DNA from: JACOVP01 sp035289145
GTDB lineage: Archaea; Nanobdellota; Nanobdellia; SCGC-AAA011-G17; UBA489
NCBI GenBank assembly: GCA_035289145.1
Contig: DATDXZ010000073.1
Coordinates: 1 to 18,770, forward strand
Length of the DNA: 18,770 nt
Direction of reading: 5' to 3'
Part shown: positions 13,194 through 18,770 of the stretch, piece after piece
Position numbering within the stretch: the stretch's first letter is position 1
Layout of the letters: each line of letters begins with the position of its first letter
The notes under the pieces: model-generated
Told to the model about the DNA's origin: nothing
Seen by the model: only the letters and a program-made list of their open reading frames with translations
Database searches by the model: none
Program-made: the position numbers and the translations under genes

Positions 13194-14390
13194 CTATTTC
13201 CTTATTTCTCCTAATCTCTGCAATACTCTCATTCTTTTATAGAAACTTTTTCCTTTCTTCAATAATTCTTCTGGAGCGCCCATTTCAATGACTTGACCTC
13301 TATGCATAACTACTATAATATCTGCATGCTCTATGGTGCTTAACCTATGCGCAATAATAATCATAGTGTATCTTCCACGGGCAGTGAAAATCGCTTTCTG
13401 GATGCCGATTTCTGATTTGCTGTCTAAAGAACTAGTTGCCTCGTCAAAAATTAAAATTTCTGGATTTGCAAGCAGTGCTCGAGCGATACCGATGCGTTGC
13501 TGCTGACCACCACTTAAACGAACACCTTTCTCTCCCACTAACGTGTTATAGCCTTGCTTGAACGACATGATGAACTCATGCGCGTTTGCTTTCTTTGCAG
13601 CTTCAACAACTTTTTTTCTTGTAGCCTGCTGCGTTCCATAGGCAATGTTTTCATGAACAGTGCGATTGAAAATTTCTATGTGCTGGCTGACAACAGCGAT
13701 TTTTTTTCTTAATGTGCTCAGAGCCAGCCTTCTGAGGTTGATACCATCGAGATAGATGCCTCCTGATGTTGGATCATAATGACGCGTGATTAGTTTAATC
13801 AAAGTTGTTTTTCCAGAACCGCTTTCACCAATAATCGCGACTACTTTTTTTGCCGGGACTACAAAATTTACTTTCTCCAAAACAGTCTCTGTTGTATAAG
13901 AAAAACTAGCATTCTTTACTTCTATAGTTCCTCCTTTATTTACAGGAAGGCTTGGGATGAGCGGTTCAGGAAGCGTATTTTTTTCTTCCAAAATTATGCG
14001 GACACGCGATAGCGATTCGTGCGCATCACCAAGGAAGTTGTAGATACGACCAACTCTGTGAATATTCAGGAATGCTTTCTCAGTTAAGGTAAACACTAAC
14101 ACTAAATCACCAGGCGTTAAAATGCCTTTGATGACGAACCAAATCGCCAAAAACATCGTTCCTGCACGAATAGCATTAGTAGCACTTTCTCTCCAAGTAA
14201 TATACCAACGCTCCATCCCTAGCCGAAGCTGTAATTTTTCTACATATCTCTTTAACAAGGATGAGTATGTATTATATTCTTTATGCTCTTGCACATAATC
14301 TTTGACAGTTCTTACGTTGTATAACGTCTGGGCGAGCTCACCGCTTGCAGCATCAAATAGTCTGTGATATGCTTCCCTATACGGCTGCAT
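13194..14390 (-). CDS. ABC exporter, second part of the membrane domain and ATPase domain (after frameshift)
   Basis: This is the C-terminal 398 residues of a half-size ABC exporter, from MQPYREAYHRLFDAASGELA onward. It holds the last membrane helices and a complete nucleotide-binding domain: Walker A GESGSGKTTL, Q-loop VSQHIEIF, signature LSGGQQQR, Walker B ILIFDEATSSLD and H-loop IIAHRLST. It belongs to the N-terminal piece at 14391-14953. Between them the frame changes at a run of six A (minus strand; T6 at 14390-14395). Adding one A joins them as NGKK-MQPY with no loss, giving 586 residues, the normal size. An open frame extends upstream to 14537, but that part is out of frame with the homologous protein. 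The family exports lipids, drugs or peptides from the cytoplasmic side; the substrate is unknown. Confidence 0.88.
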   Translation of the reverse strand: MQPYREAYHRLFDAASGELAQTLYNVRTVKDYVQEHKEYNTYSSLLKRYVEKLQLRLGMERWYITWRESATNAIRAGTMFLAIWFVIKGILTPGDLVLVFTLTEKAFLNIHRVGRIYNFLGDAHESLSRVRIILEEKNTLPEPLIPSLPVNKGGTIEVKNASFSYTTETVLEKVNFVVPAKKVVAIIGESGSGKTTLIKLITRHYDPTSGGIYLDGINLRRLALSTLRKKIAVVSQHIEIFNRTVHENIAYGTQQATRKKVVEAAKKANAHEFIMSFKQGYNTLVGEKGVRLSGGQQQRIGIARALLANPEILIFDEATSSLDSKSEIGIQKAIFTARGRYTMIIIAHRLSTIEHADIIVVMHRGQVIEMGAPEELLKKGKSFYKRMRVLQRLGEIRK

Positions 14391-14953
14391 TTTTTCCCAT
14401 TGTATGCGATATACCACAAAATAAACGGCACCGATATCAAGTAGATAAGTCCTATGTGCCATTCTGTCGCTATCAACCATATAGAAGTCAAAATACTTTG
14501 GAATACTGTAGGTATTATTTCGTTGTTGACAAACCACAACAAATCTGAGAGGTAATTTGCCCCTTTGTTAATCTTGCTGACCATGGATCCTGTACTTTGC
14601 TTTTCATGGAAGGATAACGGCAGGCGCATGAGCTTTTTATGCACCCTTTCCAGCAACCCCTTTTGGAAATTCAGTACTTTTTTCATAGTGTATGTATATG
14701 CTGTCATCTCAATAACAATTAACAAGGTTAGAATGCCAAAAATCATGCTGGTCAGTATTGCTGCCTGCTTTATGTCTTGATTTACAAATAGATTATCAAC
14801 AATGAGCTTTACTAAATACACCGGAATAAACTTTATACTTTCGTAGACTAAACTAATCAACGAACGATCTACTACAAACCTGTTAAAATTAGGTATGAGA
14901 AAGCTTACTACGCTATAGAAATTCTTAAACGATCCTTTTTTAGCATCACTCAT
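14312..14953 (-). CDS. ABC exporter, N-terminal membrane domain (before frameshift)
   Basis: This is the first 188 homologous residues of the same ABC exporter, starting MSDAKKGSFKNF. It has membrane helices at about 30-55, 65-90, 140-160 and 165-185, and the LPLSFHEKQSTGSMVSKI loop typical of exporter coupling regions. Past residue 188 (YNGKK) the frame reads 25 unrelated residues (CSRIGKHITDY...) to a stop at 14312, which is the sign of a one-base deletion. GGAGAGGT (14964-14971) lies 10 bases before the ATG and a TATA box lies at 15005-15013. The gene may be a recent pseudogene, a homopolymer sequencing error, or be read through by slippage at GGGAAAAAATG; the sequence cannot decide. Confidence 0.85.
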   Translation of the reverse strand: MSDAKKGSFKNFYSVVSFLIPNFNRFVVDRSLISLVYESIKFIPVYLVKLIVDNLFVNQDIKQAAILTSMIFGILTLLIVIEMTAYTYTMKKVLNFQKGLLERVHKKLMRLPLSFHEKQSTGSMVSKINKGANYLSDLLWFVNNEIIPTVFQSILTSIWLIATEWHIGLIYLISVPFILWYIAYNGKKCSRIGKHITDYLMLQAVSSPRRYTT

Positions 14954-14963
14954 TCTTTGATAG

Positions 14964-15014
14964 ACCTCTCCACAACACTAAAAAAACAAGAAACATCTAC
15001 GAAGTATATAAATG
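14964..15014 (-). promoter_or_regulatory. Promoter and SD of the ABC exporter
   Basis: On the minus strand CATTTATATAC (15004-15014) is a strong TATA box, followed about 25-30 bases later by a short leader and GGAGAGGT (14964-14971) ten bases before the ATG at 14953. The TATA overlaps the region just past the GNAT gene's end. The same TTTATATAC core precedes the Tyr-rich genes at 16256-16264. Confidence 0.6.
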
Positions 15015-15022
15015 TGCTTGTT

Positions 15023-15589
15023 TTATTTTCTTAATCTTAATTTCTGCAGTCTTTCAGAGGTTTCTGTGGCTATCTGCTGCACTTCGTGTTCATCATCTAA
15101 CTTCTTTTTCAAATCTACCTGCTTTGTTTCTTTCTCCTTGAGATATTTGCTCATGATAACAAGATGCTCTCCCTCTTTGTAATGATTCTTGAGGAATCCT
15201 TCAAGCTCGAACCCATATTTTTCATAGAAAGAACGATATGTCTGCAGACTCAAACAGTAGATTTTTCTGACGTTGCTATGCTTTGCAAACTCAATGCTGT
15301 ATTCGATTAATTTTTTTCCTAATCCTTTTTTTCTGTACTCCTTCTTCACCACCAGATCGCGAATTTCAGCGACTCCAGCTTTGAATATTACTATAGCAAC
15401 TGCCCCCATCACTCTTTCACTTTCTTTTATGACAAAAAACTGATCCTTGACTATCTCGTTCTTATGGCCGCCCGTAAGGTAACTTAAAGTATATTCCTGC
15501 GAATAGTTGCCACCACGCTCTTTCCAATAATTTCTTAGAAGACTAGCCGCCGCCTGAAGATCTTTACTTTCTATTTTTTTGATTTCCAT
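15023..15589 (-). CDS. GNAT-family N-acetyltransferase
   Basis: This enzyme moves an acetyl group from acetyl-CoA to an amine; its target is unknown. The 188-residue protein has the GNAT core in order: beta1-alpha1 (IKKIESKDLQAAASLLRNYW), beta2-4 (FFVIKESERVMGAVAIVIF, VAEIRDLVVKKEY), motif A RKKGLGKKLIEYSIEFAK with the pyrophosphate-binding R/K-x-x-G-x-G, and motif B (IYCLSLQTYRSFYEKYGFELEG), whose FYEKYGF is a family hallmark. The last 45 residues are a charged helical tail beyond the usual domain. AGAGGAGATCT just before the ATG is a strong SD. It follows the Tyr-rich genes by 23 bases and is probably in their transcript. Similarity to argA/RimI-type families is only general. Confidence 0.88.
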   Translation of the reverse strand: MEIKKIESKDLQAAASLLRNYWKERGGNYSQEYTLSYLTGGHKNEIVKDQFFVIKESERVMGAVAIVIFKAGVAEIRDLVVKKEYRKKGLGKKLIEYSIEFAKHSNVRKIYCLSLQTYRSFYEKYGFELEGFLKNHYKEGEHLVIMSKYLKEKETKQVDLKKKLDDEHEVQQIATETSERLQKLRLRK

Positions 15590-15612
15590 AGATCTCCTCT
15601 TTTGAGTATTTT

Positions 15613-15924
15613 TTAATTGATACAGATATCGCCAGGATACTTACATCGTCCTCTAGGGTAATAATATCTTTGATACTGATAAGGCTGGTAGTAATGATAT
15701 TGATTATATTGATTGTAGTGGTTTCTATAACTGATGACATGGTATTGATGATGTGTGTAATAAGGACGGTAGTTGTAGTCATTATATCTACCATTGTCGT
15801 AATAATAAGGATCGTCATAAAAAGTATTGTGCTCATGATATGCCTCAACAGTCTGCACGCTAGACAATATTGTTAGAACTAAAGCAATTACTGCTGCTCT
15901 TCTGAACATTTTAGTAGAATCCAT
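15613..15924 (-). CDS. Secreted tyrosine-rich protein 1
   Basis: This is a 103-residue protein with a signal peptide (about 1-28, MFRRAAVIALVLTILSS then VQTVEA|Y). The predicted mature part of about 75 residues contains 23 Tyr plus many His, Asn, Gln and Arg (YHEHNTFYDDPYYY, YQPYQYQRYYYPR), with two Cys near the end (CKYPGDIC). Low-complexity Tyr/His-rich secreted proteins could form adhesive or cross-linked surface layers or bind metals, but I know no family for this one. It overlaps the preceding Tyr-rich gene by 14 bases. An alternative ATG at 15909 (MFRRAAV) gives a more typical signal peptide and starts right after the upstream stop. Confidence 0.72.
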   Translation of the reverse strand: MDSTKMFRRAAVIALVLTILSSVQTVEAYHEHNTFYDDPYYYDNGRYNDYNYRPYYTHHQYHVISYRNHYNQYNQYHYYQPYQYQRYYYPRGRCKYPGDICIN

Positions 15925-16225
15925 AGCGACGACCTTGGTTGAAAGTGTCTAAGGTATAGTATTTCCAATGGGGATCATTGTAATAATTAGCGTAATAACC
16001 ACCCCTATAAGAATAAGTATAAGGATTGTAATTATATCCGTAATAATCTGGATTCCTATAATAATCCATCATATAATAATTTCTTGTTGGATAATAAGAA
16101 TTAGGGTAATAACCTGAAGAACCATATCCGTAGCCGCCATACATCATATAAGCGTTAACTGCCTCAACTCCTAAAAGCAAAGCTAGGAAAAAAATACTTA
16201 CTGTTATCCACTGCAGTTGTTTCAT
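15911..16225 (-). CDS. Secreted tyrosine-rich protein 2
   Basis: This is a 104-residue protein with a clear signal peptide (about 1-25, WITVSIFFLALLLGVEAVNA|Y). The mature 79 residues hold 27 Tyr with Gly, Asn, Asp and Pro in YY doublets (GGYGYGSSGYYPNSYYP, NPDYYGYNYNPYTYSY). It lacks Cys. Together with the downstream Tyr-rich gene it looks like a diverged tandem duplication. A TATA box (16256-16264) lies about 33 bases before the ATG. Such Tyr/Gly-rich sequences are disordered or beta-forming and could be structural or adhesive on the cell surface. The function is not known. Confidence 0.75.
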   Translation of the reverse strand: MKQLQWITVSIFFLALLLGVEAVNAYMMYGGYGYGSSGYYPNSYYPTRNYYMMDYYRNPDYYGYNYNPYTYSYRGGYYANYYNDPHWKYYTLDTFNQGRRYGFY

Positions 16226-16255
16226 CTGTACCCCATATTCATTTATAGCCTAGAG

Positions 16256-16264
16256 TATATAAAT
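16256..16264 (-). promoter_or_regulatory. TATA box of the Tyr-rich/GNAT operon
   Basis: ATTTATATA (minus strand) lies about 33 bases upstream of the ATG at 16225, with the next gene's end just beyond. Its core (TTTATATAC) matches the one before the ABC exporter. Confidence 0.6.
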
Positions 16265-16272
16265 CTTACTTT

Positions 16273-17091
16273 CTATGGAACGGGTGCTTCTGCATTTTCT
16301 TTGACTACTGAAGGTAATGTTCTACCATTTGTCTTAAAATCACATGAACAATATTCTATCTGAAATCCTCCTTTATAATCTAATTCACGAAGAATTGCTA
16401 CTTTTCCAGTTTCTAATTCCTCTCTTATAACTCTTACTTCTTCATTTCCATTTGCTACTGCCATTTGTACCATCTCTAGAATAAGCTTCATCCTATAGTC
16501 ATGCGTAACTACACCAACATACACACCAAATCTTGTCGCAAGATAGACTGCGTCACCTACTAATCGTTTATCATGATCATTTTTTGTTTCTTCATTAGTT
16601 CCTAGCTGTCTATATGCCTCAACTGCCAAGCTTTCCATTTCTTGAGCATCCTCAGTATCTACCATTTTTTTATTGATCATTTCTACTAATTGATTATGAG
16701 TTGCAAATAATTCTCTTAATAGCCTGCTTTCCTTCACGATGTGCTTGCGATGCCCTCTTTCACCTCTTTTTTCATGCCATCCTTTTGCACCATATGTATT
16801 TATGACTCTTCTGAGTATCTCTATTTTTTGTAACTGTTCTTCATAAATTACAGGAGTAATTCTTGTTCCTTCATATTTCAACAAGTTCATGGACATTCTT
16901 ACAAGATTTCTTGCTTCTCTTACTTTGCGCATGTTTACGTTGTTGACTGCAACAGCTTCTGTTGAAAGCCTAAGAGAACTGCCATGCTTAAATAATTCAG
17001 AGCCGAGTGCACAGCTATCAAACAACAACATATCGAGGACATGATAGTCCAGTAAATCCGTAAGTGACCTTATTTTTCTACTGAAGTTCAT
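16273..17091 (-). CDS. PIN-domain-like protein linked to thermosome
   Basis: This 272-residue protein probably contains a PIN-type nuclease fold. The first strand LLFDSCALG gives Asp25, VIYEEQLQ gives a central Glu (84/85), VGDAVYLATRFGVYVGVV gives Asp180 and THDYRM gives Asp198, in the order and spacing of the acidic metal site of PIN ribonucleases. The middle (about 95-175) is a long charged helical insertion. The tail (about 200-272) has an extra alpha/beta piece with CSC. ATG at 17091 is chosen over an upstream ATG at 17193, which would lie inside the thermosome gene in another frame. It starts 13 bases after the thermosome stop and is probably co-transcribed. No antitoxin gene accompanies it, so a plain VapC toxin role is not supported. 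Confidence 0.72.
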   Translation of the reverse strand: MNFSRKIRSLTDLLDYHVLDMLLFDSCALGSELFKHGSSLRLSTEAVAVNNVNMRKVREARNLVRMSMNLLKYEGTRITPVIYEEQLQKIEILRRVINTYGAKGWHEKRGERGHRKHIVKESRLLRELFATHNQLVEMINKKMVDTEDAQEMESLAVEAYRQLGTNEETKNDHDKRLVGDAVYLATRFGVYVGVVTHDYRMKLILEMVQMAVANGNEEVRVIREELETGKVAILRELDYKGGFQIEYCSCDFKTNGRTLPSVVKENAEAPVP

Positions 17092-17104
17092 AACTATGAG
17101 GATA

Positions 17105-18730
17105 TTACATATCTTCCATACCTGACATACCACCCATTCCTGGTGGCATTCCAGATCCTTTCTTAGATCCAGAACCTGCAATAACATCATCAATCCTGAG
17201 AATCAATTCAGCAACTTCTGACGCGGACTTGATGGCTTGTGTTTTGATCTTCAATGGCTCGATGACTCCGGCTTTCCAAGCATCTGTAACTTTTCCAGTG
17301 AAGACATCCACACTAGCCCACTTGTTTCCCTTGTCATGCTGTGACTTCAATTCTGTCAATAAATCAATAGGATCTAAACCAGCATTTTCTGCCAAAGTTC
17401 TTGGAATAATTTCCAGAGCGTCTGCGAAAGCTAATACCGCAAATTGCTCACGACCTGCCAGCTTTGTCGCATACTGCCTGATTTCTCGAGCGACAGCAAC
17501 TTCGACAGCACCTGCGCCACCTACGGCTTTTCCCACCTTGAGTGTCGCGATGATGTCGCCGAGAGCATCCTTGACTGCGCGCTCAACTTCATCAACGACA
17601 TGCTGCGTGCCGCCACGAACTAAGAATGTGACAGCCTTTGGATTTTTACATTCGCGAACATAAGTCATCTGCTCATCGCCGACTTTTAACTCTTCAACGA
17701 GACCAGCATGACCGAGATCTTTTTCTGACAAATCATCCAAAGACATAACTAAAGAAGCACCAGTTGCTTTTGCCAGCTTTTCCATGTCCGATTTCTTGAC
17801 ACGGCGACAAGCGTAGATCCCTGCCTTGGACAAGTAATGCTGTGCGAGATCATCAATGCCTTTTTGACAAATAATCACATTAGCACTAGACTTGATGACT
17901 TTGTTTGTCTTGTCTCTAATCATTTTTTCTTCCTGCATGAGAAATCCTTCCATCTGCTCTGGAGAAGAAATTTGGATTTTAGCGTCAGTTTCTGTGTTTT
18001 TAATTTCTAAAGCAACGTCCAGCAAAGCGATTCTAGCATTCTTTACTTTTGTCGGCATGCCTGGATGGACGCGTTCTTTATCCAATACAATGCCTTCAAT
18101 GAGCTCTGCATTTTCAATACCACCGCCGACTTTTCTTTCGATCTTGATATTATCCATGTCTATATTATCGCCGTCAGTTATCTGATTTACAGCCTTGACT
18201 AGTAATGTGGCCAGCACATCACGAGATGACTCTGCGCCTTTGCCAGTCATAGCAGTCATAGCAATTTGCTTCAGCACTTCCTCATCTTTTGCTGTTACTG
18301 GAACTGCTAAGCGATTGAGAATTTCCTGCGTTTTTTCTGCAGCCATGTGATAGCCGCGAGCAATCACAGTTGGATGGATATCTTGTTCGAGCAAAGCTTC
18401 TGCTTTCTTCAACAGTTCACCAGCAATGACGACTGCAGTAGTAGTACCATCGCCGACTTCATTTTCCTGTGTTTTGGCAACTTCGACTAACATTTTAGCA
18501 GCTGGGTGCTCTATCTGCATCTCTTCTAGAATGGTAACTCCATCATTAGTAACAATAATATCACCGATAGAATCCACAATCATTTTGTCCATACCTTTAG
18601 GACCTAGAGTAGTTCTTACAGTTTCAGCTACTAGCTTAGCAGCCATAATATTATTTCTTTGCGCATCACGTCCTAATTGACGCGTATAGCCTTCTGGTAA
18701 TATATAGATTGGTTGTTGTTGATTTGCCAT
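17105..18730 (-). CDS. thsA: Thermosome (group II chaperonin) subunit
   Basis: This is an ATP-driven protein-folding chaperonin subunit that forms two back-to-back eight- or nine-membered rings in the cytoplasm. The 541 residues are the normal family length. It shows the equatorial motifs TLGPKGMDKM (41-50), TNDGVTIL (61-68) and GDGTTTAVV (93-101), an apical domain in the middle, VGGAGAVEVAVAREIR in the second equatorial part, and IDDVIAG followed by the Gly/Met-rich tail (PPGMGGMSGM) that projects into the cavity. The symbol is a family label; alpha and beta types cannot be told apart here. GGGGG (18737-18741) six bases before the ATG is a plausible SD. The PIN gene follows 13 bases downstream. 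Confidence 0.97.
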   Translation of the reverse strand: MANQQQPIYILPEGYTRQLGRDAQRNNIMAAKLVAETVRTTLGPKGMDKMIVDSIGDIIVTNDGVTILEEMQIEHPAAKMLVEVAKTQENEVGDGTTTAVVIAGELLKKAEALLEQDIHPTVIARGYHMAAEKTQEILNRLAVPVTAKDEEVLKQIAMTAMTGKGAESSRDVLATLLVKAVNQITDGDNIDMDNIKIERKVGGGIENAELIEGIVLDKERVHPGMPTKVKNARIALLDVALEIKNTETDAKIQISSPEQMEGFLMQEEKMIRDKTNKVIKSSANVIICQKGIDDLAQHYLSKAGIYACRRVKKSDMEKLAKATGASLVMSLDDLSEKDLGHAGLVEELKVGDEQMTYVRECKNPKAVTFLVRGGTQHVVDEVERAVKDALGDIIATLKVGKAVGGAGAVEVAVAREIRQYATKLAGREQFAVLAFADALEIIPRTLAENAGLDPIDLLTELKSQHDKGNKWASVDVFTGKVTDAWKAGVIEPLKIKTQAIKSASEVAELILRIDDVIAGSGSKKGSGMPPGMGGMSGMEDM

Positions 18731-18735
18731 TATAA

Positions 18736-18768
18736 GCCCCCGAAATATATAGGGATTTTTCTTATTTT
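18736..18768 (-). promoter_or_regulatory. Upstream region of the thermosome gene, SD-like G run and AT-rich promoter
   Basis: On the minus strand an AT-rich stretch (TATATATTTC at about 18742-18751, preceded by AAAATAAG) leads into GGGGGC (18736-18741), six bases before the ATG. The TATATA is too close to the ATG for a standard leader, so the TATA actually used may lie further upstream near the window edge. Confidence 0.35.
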
Positions 18769-18770
18769 AG

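Noticed and set aside
14391..14537. N-terminal 49 residues of the longest open frame of the ABC C-terminal piece
   Set aside because: They are out-of-frame with respect to the exporter; the in-frame match is in the other reading frame, so homologous sequence begins at MQPY (14390).
15564..15876. Ile/Thr-rich and Ile/Val-rich open frames overlapping the Tyr-rich gene
   Set aside because: They are alternate readings of the repetitive Tyr codons (TAT/TAC) and have no signals of their own; the Tyr frame has a signal peptide.
15613..16225. Possible CRISPR-like or tandem DNA repeat from the recurring TAATAA pattern
   Set aside because: The repetition is codon-level Tyr/Asn low complexity with no fixed repeat length or spacers.
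17092..17193. N-terminal extension of the PIN gene to an ATG at 17193
   Set aside because: It would lie inside the thermosome gene's 3' end in another frame; the ATG at 17091 follows the thermosome stop directly.
17229..18680. Plus-strand open frames across the thermosome gene
   Set aside because: The opposite strand carries an unmistakable full-length thermosome; these frames are antisense shadows.

Overview
The window looks like archaeal chromosome, probably a DPANN (Woesearchaeota-like) or related lineage. The evidence is a group II chaperonin (thermosome), TATA-box promoters about 25 bp ahead of leaderless genes, purine-rich Shine-Dalgarno sites on internal operon genes, small ribbon-helix-helix regulators and a GINS B-domain-like protein. 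The lineage call is an impression from protein style, not a search result.

Layout. (1) Positions 1-517: two overlapping minus-strand genes for small helical proteins, one cut by the window edge. (2) About 556-13188: a probable integrated mobile element. A tyrosine integrase lies at its left end, and an identical 16-bp sequence with an AAAAGCTTTT core lies at 556-571 and 13173-13188. It holds four blocks: a secreted lipase plus a membrane-anchored surface protein, divergent from an RHH regulator with tandem operators (1941-4416); an Ntn-hydrolase-like protein with a small membrane protein (4431-5624); a minus-strand group with a serine recombinase catalytic domain, a winged-helix protein and two unknowns (5716-7426); and a long replication-type operon (11983 down to 7616). 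In transcription order that operon encodes an RHH protein, a small acidic protein, an HTH/AT-hook protein, an AAA+ helicase-like ATPase, a stand-alone GINS-B-like domain, a helical protein, a tiny zinc-binding protein and a coiled-coil protein. A divergent AT-hook protein (12122-13144) closes the element. (3) 13194-18770: probable host backbone, all minus strand. It has a half-size ABC exporter with one frameshift in an A6 run, a GNAT acetyltransferase, two tandem secreted tyrosine-rich proteins, a PIN-domain protein and the thermosome.

How it may work. The integrase and possible att repeats would mobilise the element, and the helicase operon would replicate it. The RHH/HTH proteins have dyad operators next to their own promoters. 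The surface lipase and Ntn-hydrolase blocks look like cargo acting at the cell envelope. The most unusual points are the helicase plus detached GINS-B arrangement with 9-bp iteron-like repeats inside the helicase gene, the lipase with an SCP2-like tail, the RHH double-operator switch, the serine recombinase lacking a DNA-binding domain beside a TACG-rich spacer, and the pair of secreted proteins that are about one third tyrosine.

Coding density is very high. No intergenic stretch exceeds 300 bases, and no rRNA, tRNA or CRISPR array was seen.
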